From contig NZ_LN623542.1 of the NCBI RefSeq assembly GCF_000826065.2, positions 280,715 to 344,714 on the forward strand: a stretch of DNA of 64,000 bases. The letters run 5' to 3'. Shown one piece after another: positions 33,678 to 42,838 of the stretch. The DNA comes from Tessaracoccus massiliensis (GTDB taxonomy: Bacteria; Actinomycetota; Actinomycetes; Propionibacteriales; Propionibacteriaceae). The position numbers and the translations under genes were made by a program. Within the stretch, counting starts at the first letter, position 1; every line of letters begins with the position of its first letter. The notes beneath the pieces are model-generated. The model was not told the origin of the DNA and ran no database searches. It saw only the letters and a program-made list of their open reading frames with translations.

Positions 33678-34874
33678 ATGACCACCACACCCGACGGGCG
33701 GCCGGCGTTCCACGCCCAGTTCTACTCCCACGATTCCGTCGGGTTCGGTCACGTGCGCCGCAACCTCGCGTTGGCCAACGCCCTGGCCCGCGAGCTGCCC
33801 GTGCGCACCGGGATGCCCGGCGTCGGCCTCGTGCTCACCGGCGAGCCGGAGGCCGCCCGTTTCCCCCGCCCCAACGGCTTCGACGTGCTCGTCCTCCCCG
33901 GCATCACCAAGCGCGGCCGCCAGTACGCACCCCGCCACGCCGGCTTCGCGCTCGATGACCTGGTCGACATGCGCGGCTCCCTCCTCAACGGCCTCTGGGC
34001 CGCCGAGGCGCCTGACCTGCTCGTCATCGACCGCCACGTCTTCGGCATCGACGGCGAACTCAAGAAGGGCCTGAAAAAGCTCCGCAAGCGTTCCCCGCAC
34101 ACCAAAGTCGTGCTGGGGCTGCGCGAGGTGCTCGACAGCCCGGAGGTCGTCGCCAAGGAATGGGCCGCCGTCGATCCCCAGTCGCTCGACCGGATCGTCG
34201 ACGAGGTGTGGGTCTACGGCGACGCCGCCGTGCACAACGCCGCGGCCACCGGCGAACTCCCCCAGCCGCTCGCGCAGAAGGCCTTCTTCACCGGCTACCT
34301 CGCCAACGGCCGCCCCACCTCCGCCCAGGCCCCGGAGCACCGCAGCGACGAGCGGCTGATCCTCACCACCGCCGGAGCCGGGTCCGACGGCCTGCCGCTC
34401 ACCCTGGCGGCCGCCCGCGCCGAGGTTCCCGCCGGGATGCGCCACGTCGTCGTCACCGGCCCGCAACTGCCCCAGGCCCGCCACGATCAGGTGGTCCGCG
34501 CCGCCCGCCCCGGCACCGAGGTGCTGCGCTCGGCGGATGTCGCCCAACTCATGGACGACGCGCACGCCGTGATCACCATGGGCGGCTACAACTCGGTGTG
34601 CGAGGTGCTGGCCTCCACCGCCCCCGCCCTGATCGTGCCCCGCGTGGTGCCCCGCCTGGAACAGGAGATCCGCGCCCGCAGCCTGGAGAAGGTGGGCGCC
34701 GTCGACGTGCTCCACCCCCGCGACCTCACCGCCGAGGCACTCAGCGGCTGGCTGGCCCGCAGCGTGGGCAGCGACGCCCAGAGGATCGCACGCCGCAGCA
34801 TCAACCTCGACGGCCTGGCCAACGTCGCCAACCACGTCGTGACCACCATGGCGAAGGAGCCCATCCATGTCTGA
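33678..34874 (+). CDS. MurG/GT28-like glycosyltransferase (COG4671 type)
   Basis: 398 residues. FYSHDSVGFGHVRRNLALAN is the N-terminal nucleotide-sugar transferase signature (GxGHxxR) of GT28 relatives, and VAQLMDDAHAVITMGGYNSV, then CEVLASTAPALIVPRVVPRL is the C-terminal donor-binding region. The group (predicted glycosyl transferase) is cytosolic and often clusters with polysaccharide genes. First gene of a six-gene operon; its TGA overlaps the next ATG by eight bases. Confidence 0.8.
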   Translation: MTTTPDGRPAFHAQFYSHDSVGFGHVRRNLALANALARELPVRTGMPGVGLVLTGEPEAARFPRPNGFDVLVLPGITKRGRQYAPRHAGFALDDLVDMRGSLLNGLWAAEAPDLLVIDRHVFGIDGELKKGLKKLRKRSPHTKVVLGLREVLDSPEVVAKEWAAVDPQSLDRIVDEVWVYGDAAVHNAAATGELPQPLAQKAFFTGYLANGRPTSAQAPEHRSDERLILTTAGAGSDGLPLTLAAARAEVPAGMRHVVVTGPQLPQARHDQVVRAARPGTEVLRSADVAQLMDDAHAVITMGGYNSVCEVLASTAPALIVPRVVPRLEQEIRARSLEKVGAVDVLHPRDLTAEALSGWLARSVGSDAQRIARRSINLDGLANVANHVVTTMAKEPIHV

Positions 34875-36135
34875 GACCACCACCGGCAAGAAGATCGGCT
34901 ACGTCCTCAAGGTCTACCCGCGCTTCTCCGAGACGTTCATCGTCACCGAGCTCATCTCACGCGAGGCCCAGGGCGAGAAGGCGGAGATCTTCGCGCTGCG
35001 CCCCACCACCGACGAGCGGTTCCACCCGATGCTCGGCCGCGTGCAGGCGCCCGTGACCCACAGCCGCAAGCCCGGCAAGCTCGAGGAGGGGTGGCAGCGC
35101 ATCGCCGAGGCCACCGCCGAGGTGCCCGGCTTCGCCGATGCCTTCGCGAAGCTGCTGCCGGTCCTGACGACGCTGCCGTCCTCCGACGTGGCGCAGGCCG
35201 TGGAGCTGGCCACGTGGGCCACGCGCCGCGGCATCACGCACCTGCACGCGCACTTCGCCTCGCTCGCGGGCCAGAGCGTGGCGATCGCCGGGCGGCTCAC
35301 GGGCATCCCGTACTCGGTGACCACCCACGCCAAGGACATCTTCCACGAATCGGTCAACCATGAGGTGCTGCGCTTCATCATCGAGGGCGCCCACCACGTC
35401 GTGACCATCAGCGCCTACAACCACCGCTTCCTCGGCGAACTCTTCCCGGACCTCAAGGGCCGGCTGCGCCAGGTGAACAACGGCCTGGACCTGACGCGCT
35501 TCCCCTATTCGGATCCGGAGCCCGTGCACAGCCCGATCCGCATCGTGTCGGTCGGCCGGCTCGTGGAGAAGAAGGGCTTCGACCTGCTCGTCGAGGCGGC
35601 CGCGTGCCTCCGGGACGAGGGCATCGACGTCGACGTGCGCATCGCCGGCGGTGGCGAACTGACCGAACAGCTCCAGACCCAGATCGACCAGCTGGGGTTG
35701 GGCGGCCCTTCGACCTGCCCGGATCCTCCGTCGCAGGGGCAGGCTCAGGGATCGTCCGTGACGCTGCTGGGGCCCCGCAGCCAGGAGGAGATCGTGGAGC
35801 TGCTCGGCTGGGCCGACGTGTTCGCCGCGCCCTGCCGCATCGGTGCCGACGGCAACGCCGACGGACTGCCCACCGTGCTGCTAGAGGCCATGGCCGTGGG
35901 CCTGCCCGTGGTGGCCGGCGACGTCACCGGCATCGGCGAAGCGGTCCGCAACAAGGGCCCCCGCACCGGCTTCCTCATCCCGCCCGACGACGTGCCCACC
36001 CTGGTGGACGCGCTGAAGGCCGCCACCAGCCCCACCCTCGACCGCGCCGCGCTGGCCCGCAACGCCCGCGCCGTCGTCGAATCCGATTACGACAGCCTGC
36101 GCCAGGTGGCCAGGCTCAAGGAGGCCATCGCATGA
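34867..36135 (+). CDS. GT4 glycosyltransferase with REP insertion
   Basis: 422 residues. KIGYVLKVYPRFSETFIVTE is the opening of WcaL/AmsK-like GT4 enzymes; later landmarks are HLHAHFASLAGQSVAIAGRL, SVTTHAKDIFHE, VNNGLDLTRFPY, RIVSVGRLVEKKGFDLLVEA and the donor-binding GADGNADGLPTVLLEAMAVG. Between LGLGG and VTLLGPRS the usual one- or two-residue turn is replaced by about 17 residues (PSTCPDPPSQGQAQGSS) encoded by a dispersed palindrome at 35706-35750, in frame. The loop lies between two Rossmann elements, so activity may persist. ATGA overlap with the next gene. Confidence 0.88.
   Translation: MSETTTGKKIGYVLKVYPRFSETFIVTELISREAQGEKAEIFALRPTTDERFHPMLGRVQAPVTHSRKPGKLEEGWQRIAEATAEVPGFADAFAKLLPVLTTLPSSDVAQAVELATWATRRGITHLHAHFASLAGQSVAIAGRLTGIPYSVTTHAKDIFHESVNHEVLRFIIEGAHHVVTISAYNHRFLGELFPDLKGRLRQVNNGLDLTRFPYSDPEPVHSPIRIVSVGRLVEKKGFDLLVEAAACLRDEGIDVDVRIAGGGELTEQLQTQIDQLGLGGPSTCPDPPSQGQAQGSSVTLLGPRSQEEIVELLGWADVFAAPCRIGADGNADGLPTVLLEAMAVGLPVVAGDVTGIGEAVRNKGPRTGFLIPPDDVPTLVDALKAATSPTLDRAALARNARAVVESDYDSLRQVARLKEAIA
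35706..35750. repeat. REP-like palindrome inside a GT4 coding sequence
   Basis: CCCTTCGACCTGCCC at 35706-35720 is the inverse of GGGGCAGGCTCAGGG at 35736-35750. It belongs to the CCCTGAGC...GTCGAAGGG family also found at 39299, 40044, 40981 and 62890, and adds in-frame codons. Confidence 0.8.
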
Positions 36136-37250
36136 GCCGCATCGCCTACATCTGCGCAGACCCCGGCATCGGGGTGTTCGGCACCAAGGGCGCGTCCGTG
36201 CACGTGCAGGAGATCGTGCGCTCGTTCCGCAAGCGCGGCGACGACGTGACCATCTACTGCGTGCGCACCGGCGACGACCGCCCGGCCGATCTCGCCGACG
36301 TCCGAGTGGTGCGCCTACCCATCAAGGCCGACAGCACCGAGGAACGCGAACAGGTGGCCGCACGGGTCGCCGGCGAGCTCGCCGAGCGGATCATCGCCGA
36401 CGGCGCCGACCTGGTCTACGAGCGCTACGCGCTGTTCTCCGACGCCATGTCGCGGGTGGTCGATGCGCTGGGCATCCCCGGCATCCTCGAGGTCAACGCG
36501 CCGCTGATCGAGGAACAGAAGGAACACCGCGTGCTGCACGACGAGGCGGCCGCCGAGGCCACCCTCAGCCGCCAGCTGGGCGCGGCCCACCGCGTCACCT
36601 GCGTGTCGCGGCTCGTGGCCGACTGGGTGCTCGGGCGCGGCGGCGACGAGAGCAAGGTGGTGGTGGCGCCCAACGGCGTCAACGTGGACCGGCTGCGGCC
36701 CACCGGCCGCGGGCCCGGCCACCCCGTCGTCGTGTTCATGGGCACGTTGAAGCCCTGGCACGGCACCGACGTGCTGATCGAGGCCGCCGCCAAGGCGCGC
36801 CACCCGTGGCGGCTGCGGATCATCGGCGCCGGTCCCCAGGAGGAGGCGCTGCGCAGGCAGGCCGCCGAGCTGGGCGTGCCCGTCGACTTCGTGGGCGCCG
36901 TCGCGCCGGAGGAGATGCCCGCCGCGCTGGCCGGCGCCGCCGTCGGCGTGGCCCCGTACCCGGTGCTGCCCAGCGGCCAGTACTTCTCACCCCTGAAGAT
37001 CTACGAATACGCCGCTGTCGGCCTGCCCGTGGTCGCCTCCGCGGTGGGCCAGGTGCCCGACATCGTCGAGGGCGGGAAGACCGGCCTGCTGGTGCCGCCG
37101 TCGGACCCGGAGGCCCTCGCTTCGGCCATCGACCTGCTCGCAGGCGACTCGGATCTGGCCGCCCGCCTCGGCGCCGCCGGGCGGGAGAAGGTGGAGCGCA
37201 ACCACACTTGGGATCAGGTGCTCGAGGCGTCGCTGGGTGATGCCGCATGA
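36132..37250 (+). CDS. GT4 glycosyltransferase
   Basis: 372 residues. RIAYICADPGIGVFGTKGAS begins a GT-B enzyme with an acceptor domain; VVVAPNGVNVDRLRPTG and VVVFMGTLKPWHGTDVLIEA mark the hinge, and SGQYFSPLKIYEYAAVGLPV, then VASAVGQVPDIVEGGKTGLL the donor site with its Glu. Third gene of the operon, ATGA-coupled on both sides. The sugar specificity cannot be assigned. Confidence 0.88.
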   Translation: MSRIAYICADPGIGVFGTKGASVHVQEIVRSFRKRGDDVTIYCVRTGDDRPADLADVRVVRLPIKADSTEEREQVAARVAGELAERIIADGADLVYERYALFSDAMSRVVDALGIPGILEVNAPLIEEQKEHRVLHDEAAAEATLSRQLGAAHRVTCVSRLVADWVLGRGGDESKVVVAPNGVNVDRLRPTGRGPGHPVVVFMGTLKPWHGTDVLIEAAAKARHPWRLRIIGAGPQEEALRRQAAELGVPVDFVGAVAPEEMPAALAGAAVGVAPYPVLPSGQYFSPLKIYEYAAVGLPVVASAVGQVPDIVEGGKTGLLVPPSDPEALASAIDLLAGDSDLAARLGAAGREKVERNHTWDQVLEASLGDAA

Positions 37251-39061
37251 GTGACTCCACCGAAAGCGGCCTGAAGCGCACGCTGCGCGTGGTGCGGCCG
37301 CACCTCGGCGGGCAGAAGCTGCTGATGGCCGGCGGCTCGGTGTCGCTGCTGGCCGAGGTGGTCTTCCGCGTGTTGGAGCCGTGGCCGTTGAAGTTCGTGA
37401 TCGACGCCGTGTCGCGCTCGCTGGGCGCGGACCTCGCGCAGGACGGGCCGGTCGCCACCGTGCGGCTGCTCCTGCTCGCCGCGCTGGCGACCCTGCTGAT
37501 CGTCGGCCTGCGGGCGTTGACGAACTACCTCGCCACCGTCGCGTTCGCGCTGGCGGGCTCCCGGATCGCGACGCGGCTGCGCGCGCACGTCTTCGACCAC
37601 ACGCAGCGCCTCTCGGCCGCCTACCACTCCACCCGACAATCGGGCGACACCGTGCAGCGGCTCGTCGCCGACGTCGGCCGCCTGCAGGAGGTCGCCGTCA
37701 GCGCCGGCCTGCCGCTGCTGGCCAACATCGCCACGCTCACCGTGATGACCGGCGTGATGTTCTGGCTCGATCCGCTGCTCGCGCTGGTCGTGGTGTGCGC
37801 CGCCGGGTTGTTCTTCCTGCAGTCGCGGCGCAGCGGGCCGCGCATCACCTCGGCCGCCCGCAAGACGCGCAAGGGCGAGGGAGCGCTGGCCAACACCGCG
37901 CAGGAGACCCTGGGCGCCATCAAGGTGGTGCAGGCCTACGGCCTCGAGCAGGTGGTGCGCGAACGCTTCGGCAGCGCCAACAACCGCTCGCTGAAGGAGG
38001 GCGTGAAGTCCCGCCGGCTCGCGGCCGCGCTGGAACGCAAGACCGACGTCGTGGTGGGGCTGGCCACCGCCTCCGTCATCGCGTTCGGCGGCTGGCGCGT
38101 GCTCGAAGGCTCCATGACCCCCGGCGACCTCGTGCTGTTCACCACCTACCTCAAGACCGCCATGAAACCGCTGCGCGATCTCGCGAAGTACACCGGCCGC
38201 ATCGCCCGCGCCACCGCCTCCGGCGAGCGGGTGGCCGATCTGATGGAGACCCGCATCGACATCGCAGACCCGAAGGACCCCGTCGAACTGGAGCATGTGC
38301 GCGGCGACATCAGCCTCAGCCGCGTGACCGCCACCTACGACGGCTACCCGGCGCTACGGGGACTCTCGCTGGACATCAGGGCCGGCCAGAAGGTCGCCCT
38401 CGTGGGGCCCTCAGGCAGCGGCAAGTCGACGCTCGCCAGCCTTTTGGTACGCAGCATGGACCCGGTCCTCGGCACCGTCAGCCTCGACGGTGTGGACCTG
38501 CGGCAGATCCGGGTGGCGGACCTGCGCCGCCACGTGGCGCTGGTGCTGCAGGACAGCGTGCTGTTCACCGGCTCGATCGCCGACAACATCCGCTACGGCC
38601 GCCTCGGCGCCACCGACGACGAGGTGGAGGAGGCCGGCCGGCTCGCGCAGCTCGACAGCTGGGTGCGGTCGCTGCCCGACGGGTACGACACCCCCGTGGG
38701 CGAGCGCGGCTCCACCATCAGCGGTGGCCAGCGGCAACGCATCGCGATCGCCCGGGCGCTGCTGCGCGACGCCTCCATCGTGGTGCTCGACGAGGCCCTC
38801 GCCGGGCTGGACCCGGCCAACGCCGCCGAGGTGCGCGGCGCGATCAACCGGCTCACCGAGGGCCGCACGACGATCAGCATCACGCACGACGCCCCGTCGG
38901 CCCTGGCCGCGGACCGCGTGCTCTGGGTGGAGGACGGCTCCGTGCTGCACGACGGCGCGCCGGATCAGTTGCTGGCGGATCCGGACAGCCCGTTCGCGGG
39001 GTGGCTGGAGCGTCAGCGCCAGTCGCTGGGTGAGCCCGGCCCGCTGGGTGTGGCGCGATGA
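37247..39061 (+). CDS. ABC exporter, fused membrane and ATPase domains
   Basis: 604 residues. The N-terminal half is a six-helix type IV exporter domain (for example LVVVCAAGLFFLQSRRS, VVGLATASVIAFGGWRV). The ATPase shows Walker A VGPSGSGKST near 387-395, signature STISGGQRQRIAIA near 490, Walker B SIVVLDEALAGLDPANA near 512 and H-loop ISITHD. The neighbours are glycosyltransferases and kinase-like proteins, so a lipid-linked glycan or glycolipid is the likely cargo (inference). ATGA overlaps at both ends. Confidence 0.92.
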   Translation: MSDSTESGLKRTLRVVRPHLGGQKLLMAGGSVSLLAEVVFRVLEPWPLKFVIDAVSRSLGADLAQDGPVATVRLLLLAALATLLIVGLRALTNYLATVAFALAGSRIATRLRAHVFDHTQRLSAAYHSTRQSGDTVQRLVADVGRLQEVAVSAGLPLLANIATLTVMTGVMFWLDPLLALVVVCAAGLFFLQSRRSGPRITSAARKTRKGEGALANTAQETLGAIKVVQAYGLEQVVRERFGSANNRSLKEGVKSRRLAAALERKTDVVVGLATASVIAFGGWRVLEGSMTPGDLVLFTTYLKTAMKPLRDLAKYTGRIARATASGERVADLMETRIDIADPKDPVELEHVRGDISLSRVTATYDGYPALRGLSLDIRAGQKVALVGPSGSGKSTLASLLVRSMDPVLGTVSLDGVDLRQIRVADLRRHVALVLQDSVLFTGSIADNIRYGRLGATDDEVEEAGRLAQLDSWVRSLPDGYDTPVGERGSTISGGQRQRIAIARALLRDASIVVLDEALAGLDPANAAEVRGAINRLTEGRTTISITHDAPSALAADRVLWVEDGSVLHDGAPDQLLADPDSPFAGWLERQRQSLGEPGPLGVAR

Positions 39062-40230
39062 GCGTCGACCGCGCAGCGCTGGACCTGGTGTTCAACCCCG
39101 AGGCACTGGAGTCGCTGACGGGCGCCGTGCGCGCCGGGCACCTGCGCTTCAAGCCGGGCACCGGCCTCACCGCCACGCTGCTGGACGCGGACGGTGCACC
39201 GACGGGCTGGCTGCGGATCCTCGCCGACGGCGCGGAAAAGCTCGACAACGCCCGCCGCCGAGCCGAGCGCCGCTCCCTCACCGTCGAAGCCGCCGTGCTC
39301 CCTGAGCGTGTCGCCTGTGAGGAACGAGCAGCGCGACACGACGAAGGGACCACCACAGCGTTCTGGGGGCCGGTCCTCGCCGACCCCGGCCTGGCCAAGG
39401 TCCTCGACGAGATCGACGACTCTCCGACGGACAGCTGGCAGGTCCTGCGCTACAACCCGCTGCGTCGGCTTGTCGTGAAGGTCACCGCATCCGACGGCAC
39501 GCCCGTCGCGGGGCGGCTGACGCACGACAGGCAGGACCGCCTCCGCGGGGCCGCTGAGCGGATCGCCCGCCAGGTGCCCACCGTCGCCCGGTTGCGCGAC
39601 ACGGGCCTGCCCGAGTCCCCGCGGATCACGTGGTGGGCCTGGTGCGATGGCGGCGACCTGAGCCACTCGCCCTCGGAGGACGCAGTCCGGGAGGCCGGCC
39701 GGGTCACCGCGCAACTGCACGAGGTCGTCCCCCCGCCCGGCGACGACATCCGCCACCACGTGGCGGGCAACCTGGCCGCGAACGTGGAGCTGCTCACCGC
39801 CCTCGACGGCGACCTCGGCGCCCGGCTCGGCTCCACCGTCGAGCGACTCCTCCCCCAACTCACCGCCGAAGGCCCTGCCGTGACCTGCCACGGCGACCTC
39901 AGCGCGGACCAGTTCTTCCTGGAGGGCACGCGGGTGCGCCTCGGCGACCTCGACCGCGTCACCGCCGGTCCTCCTGCCTTCGATCTGGGTTCGTTCGCCG
40001 CCACCTCGCCCGAACTGTTAGACGTACTCCTCGACGGCTACCAGTCCCTGAGCCAGGCCCCCCAGGGCCTGGTCGAAGGGCCGTCAAGCACTGCAGGCGA
40101 CCTCGCCGCGTGGACCGCCTACGCCCACGCGATCCGGGCGCTGGAGCCGTTCCGCGCCGCGAACTCGGACTGGCGCGAGAAGATCTCCGCCCGCATCGAC
40201 ACCATCGAGGAGACCCTGTGCAGCCGCTGA
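39058..40230 (+). CDS. Aminoglycoside-phosphotransferase-like kinase
   Basis: 390 residues. The C-terminal lobe carries the APH/choline-kinase catalytic loop AVTCHGDLSADQFFLEGTRV (H-G-D ... Q in place of N) and metal-binding LGDLDRVTAGPPAFDLGSFA. The N-terminal lobe is diverged. Two REP-like palindromes are inside the gene: 39299-39350 gives PERVACEERAARHDEG, and 40044-40082 gives SLSQAPQGLVEGP. Within a glycan operon it may phosphorylate a sugar or lipid intermediate rather than an antibiotic (inference). ATGA-linked to the ABC exporter. Confidence 0.75.
   Translation: MSVDRAALDLVFNPEALESLTGAVRAGHLRFKPGTGLTATLLDADGAPTGWLRILADGAEKLDNARRRAERRSLTVEAAVLPERVACEERAARHDEGTTTAFWGPVLADPGLAKVLDEIDDSPTDSWQVLRYNPLRRLVVKVTASDGTPVAGRLTHDRQDRLRGAAERIARQVPTVARLRDTGLPESPRITWWAWCDGGDLSHSPSEDAVREAGRVTAQLHEVVPPPGDDIRHHVAGNLAANVELLTALDGDLGARLGSTVERLLPQLTAEGPAVTCHGDLSADQFFLEGTRVRLGDLDRVTAGPPAFDLGSFAATSPELLDVLLDGYQSLSQAPQGLVEGPSSTAGDLAAWTAYAHAIRALEPFRAANSDWREKISARIDTIEETLCSR
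39299..39350. repeat. REP-like palindrome in the first kinase gene
   Basis: TCCCTGAGCGTGTCGC is followed 20 bases later by its inverse GCGACACGACGAAGGGA. It encodes residues within the N-terminal lobe and keeps the frame. Confidence 0.8.
40044..40082. repeat. REP-like palindrome, second copy in the same gene
   Basis: GTCCCTGAGCCAGGCCC pairs with GGGCCTGGTCGAAGGGC. It lies near the C-terminal end of the kinase-like protein, between LLDGYQ and STAGDLAAW. Confidence 0.8.
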
Positions 40231-41288
40231 GCATCCCGTCGCACCTCGACACGCCCGAAGGCCCCACCACCGTGACGCGAGCCTGGTTCGAGCGGATCGA
40301 CGAGGGCCTGCGCAGGCTCAGCTTCGAGGGCCGCGACGAGGAGGGCCGGCTCCGCGCCGGCCTGGTCTGGTTCGACGACGACGCCCGCCCGGCGCGCGTC
40401 GAGCTGACCCGCTACGGCCGCGACAAGAAGCTCCCCGCCCTGGAACGCCTGCTCGCCGACGGCGAACTCCTCGTGCACCGCGCCGGCCGCCGCGCCGTCG
40501 TGCGCACGCCGGACGGCTTCGCCAAGGCGCTGCGTCCGGCCAAGCTGCCGGACGCCGAGGCCCGCGCCCGCGCCTTCCACCACCTGCGCGGCCCCGTGCG
40601 CACCCCCGAGGTGCTGCGGGTCGACGACGACGGTGCGCTCACCGTCGGCATCGTGCCCGGGCGCAGTCTCCACGACCTGGGGGTCGACGCCGGCACGTTC
40701 ACCTGGCGCGAGGGCTGGCGCGCATGGGCGGAGAGTTGGGCGGACTGGGTGCGCACCCCTGGCCTGGGCGACGCGCTCCCCCGCTACACCGTCGACGATG
40801 AGGAGCAGACGCTCACCGGCTGGCTGCTGCGGGTGGAATTGGCCCGCCCGAGCGGGTTGGCGCTGACCACGCTGCGGGAGAGGTTCGGTTCGGTGATGGA
40901 GTCGCTGCACGGCCTCGAACGCGATGTGTGGCACCTCAGCCACCGCGACCTGCACGACAAGCAGATCCTCGTCAGCTCGTTCCCTGAGCCTGGCGCGCGC
41001 GAGCTTGCGAGCGCCGCGTCAGGTCGAAGGGCGGCCGGCCTGATCGACTCCGACACCCTCGCCATGGCCGACCCCGCCGTCGACCTGGGCAATCTACTCG
41101 CCCACGTGCGGCTCCGCGAGGCGCAGGGGCTGCTCAACCCGACGCGGACGGAGTTGGCCGAGGCGCTGATCTGCGAGATCGCCGACAACCTGGACGTGCC
41201 GGGCCCGGCGCTGCACGCCTGGCGCGACGCGGCGAGCCTGCGGCTGTCGTGCGTCTACGCCTTCCGCCCCACCGGCACCGCCTCTTGA
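40218..41288 (+). CDS. Second kinase-like protein of the glycan operon
   Basis: 356 residues from GTG 40218, overlapping the previous gene by 13 bases. The lobe has HLSHRDLHDKQILVSSF (H-R-D ... K-Q) and LIDSDTLAMADPAVDLGNLL, a kinase catalytic and metal loop of the Kdo-kinase/APH type. A REP-like palindrome at 40981-41031 inserts PEPGARELASAASGRRA between those two loops, that is between catalytic and metal-binding residues. Its tolerance there is remarkable if the protein is active. Last gene of the operon. Confidence 0.75.
   Translation: MQPLSIPSHLDTPEGPTTVTRAWFERIDEGLRRLSFEGRDEEGRLRAGLVWFDDDARPARVELTRYGRDKKLPALERLLADGELLVHRAGRRAVVRTPDGFAKALRPAKLPDAEARARAFHHLRGPVRTPEVLRVDDDGALTVGIVPGRSLHDLGVDAGTFTWREGWRAWAESWADWVRTPGLGDALPRYTVDDEEQTLTGWLLRVELARPSGLALTTLRERFGSVMESLHGLERDVWHLSHRDLHDKQILVSSFPEPGARELASAASGRRAAGLIDSDTLAMADPAVDLGNLLAHVRLREAQGLLNPTRTELAEALICEIADNLDVPGPALHAWRDAASLRLSCVYAFRPTGTAS
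40981..41031. repeat. REP-like palindrome between kinase catalytic loops
   Basis: TCCCTGAGCCTGGCGC pairs with GCGTCAGGTCGAAGGG, with an inner GCGCGAGCTTGCGAGCGC arm. In frame with the surrounding gene. Confidence 0.8.
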
Positions 41289-41420
41289 CGCTGGTTGAGC
41301 CGCCCGCCTCCGAGGGACGAGGAGCGCGGGCGCGTCGAAACCGCCAAGCTTCACGACAGCCAGACTGAGGAGTCACCCGGTTTCGACACTGCTCGCAGAG
41401 CTCGCAGGCTCAACCAGCGA
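41289..41420. repeat. Pair of GTTGAGC...GTCGAAAC elements between convergent genes
   Basis: CGCTGGTTGAGCC ... CGTCGAAACC spans 41289-41343, and the inverse CGGTTTCGACACTGCTCG ... GCTCAACCAGCG spans 41379-41420. The two copies face each other and could fold into one large structure that stops transcription from both sides. The same family occurs at 20359 and 49574. Confidence 0.8.
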
Positions 41421-41428
41421 CGACGACC

Positions 41429-42718
41429 TCAGCCGAGGCCGATGACCCGGATGTCGACCCCGGGGAAGTCGACCGGGTCCAGGCTGCGCCGACCGTCGAC
41501 GATCACGCTGACTCCCGGCAGGTCGTCCTTGCCGATCGTGCGGTATTCCACGTGGTCGGTCTGCACGACGGCGTAATCGGCCTCTTCGCCCAGGTGGTAC
41601 GGCGCGAATCCGTACTTGGCGAGTTCCTCGTCGGTGAACATGGGGTCGTGCACCGCGACGTCAGCGCCGCGCTCGCGCAGTTCCGCGACCACGGGGAACA
41701 CGCCGGAGAACGCCGTCTCCTTCACCCCGCCGCGGTAGGAGGCGCCCAGCACGGCGACGCGCTTGCCCGTGAGGTCGCCTGCCGCGTCGGCCAGCATCTG
41801 CACCGCGTAGGCCGGCATCGCAGCATTGGCGGCACGGGCCGTCTCCACGACGGTGGCGTCGGGATCCGTCCAGAGGTACAGGCGCGGGTAGATGGGGATG
41901 CAGTGGCCACCCACGGCGATGCCGGGGCGGTGGATGTGCGAGTAGGGCTGCGAGTTGGAGGCCTCGATGACCTGGTAGACGTCGATGCCGCTCTTGCCGG
42001 CGAACTTGGCGAATTCGTTGGCCAGGCCGATGTTGACGTCGCGGTAGGTGGTCTCGGCCAGCTTCGCCATCTCGGAGGCCTCGGCCGAGCCCAGGTCCCA
42101 CACGCCGTTGCCGCGCGGGAGGTCAGGGCGCTCGTCGAAGGTGAGGACGGCCTCGTAGAACTCCTTGGCGCGGCGGGCACCCTCCTCGGAGAGCGCGCCG
42201 ACGAGCTTGGGGTACTTGCGCAGGTCCTCGAACACACGGCCGGTGAGCACGCGCTCCGGGGAGAAGACCACGTGGAAGTCCCGGCCCTCCGTGAGGCCGG
42301 AGCCCTCTTCGAGCATGGGCTTCCAGCGGTTGCGGGTGGTGCCGACGGGCAGCGTCGTCTCGTAGCTGACGAGCGTGCCGGGCTTCAGGCCCTCGGCGAT
42401 GGAGCGGGTGGCGTTGTCCATCCACTCGAAATCCGGGATGCCCTCGGCGTTGACGAACAGGGGCACCACGACGACGACGGCGTCGGACTCGGCGACGGCG
42501 GCCGCGGTGTCGGTGGTGGCGCGCAGCTTACCTGCGGGCACCAGTTCGGAGAGCTTCTCCTGCAGGTGGGCTTCGCCCGGGAACGGCTCGGTGGCTTGGT
42601 TGACCAGATCGACGACGCTCTGCTGCACGTCCGCGCCGATGACCTCGTGGCCGGCGTCCGCGAACTGCACGGCCAGCGGCAGGCCGATCTTGCCAAGTGC
42701 TACGACGGTGATCTTCAC
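41429..42718 (-). CDS. UDP-sugar 6-dehydrogenase (WbpA-like)
   Basis: 429 residues from GTG 42718 with GGAG upstream. Rossmann VVALGKIGLPLAVQFADAGH, central AKLAETTYRDVNIGLANEFA and catalytic Cys273 in AVGGHCIPIYPRLYL, then VAVLGASYRGGVKETAFSGV. It oxidises C6 of a UDP-hexosamine to a uronate with two NAD+. With the wbpB/E/D homologues just upstream on the same strand the likely substrate is UDP-GlcNAc. A hairpin separates it from them, so it may be partly independent. Confidence 0.88.
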   Translation of the reverse strand: MKITVVALGKIGLPLAVQFADAGHEVIGADVQQSVVDLVNQATEPFPGEAHLQEKLSELVPAGKLRATTDTAAAVAESDAVVVVVPLFVNAEGIPDFEWMDNATRSIAEGLKPGTLVSYETTLPVGTTRNRWKPMLEEGSGLTEGRDFHVVFSPERVLTGRVFEDLRKYPKLVGALSEEGARRAKEFYEAVLTFDERPDLPRGNGVWDLGSAEASEMAKLAETTYRDVNIGLANEFAKFAGKSGIDVYQVIEASNSQPYSHIHRPGIAVGGHCIPIYPRLYLWTDPDATVVETARAANAAMPAYAVQMLADAAGDLTGKRVAVLGASYRGGVKETAFSGVFPVVAELRERGADVAVHDPMFTDEELAKYGFAPYHLGEEADYAVVQTDHVEYRTIGKDDLPGVSVIVDGRRSLDPVDFPGVDIRVIGLG

Positions 42719-42838
42719 CTGAGTCTCTCCTCACCCTGCCGGCCTTCGCCGGACACAGCCCACAGCCTACCGCTACGCCACCCGAACCTTCGCCTCAGGC
42801 AGCGGCCAGCAACCAGGCCGAGATGCCTTGAAACGTGA

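Noticed and set aside
39058-40230. Aminoglycoside resistance gene
   Set aside because: The fold is APH-like, but the operon context is glycan synthesis and the N-lobe is diverged; resistance cannot be supported.
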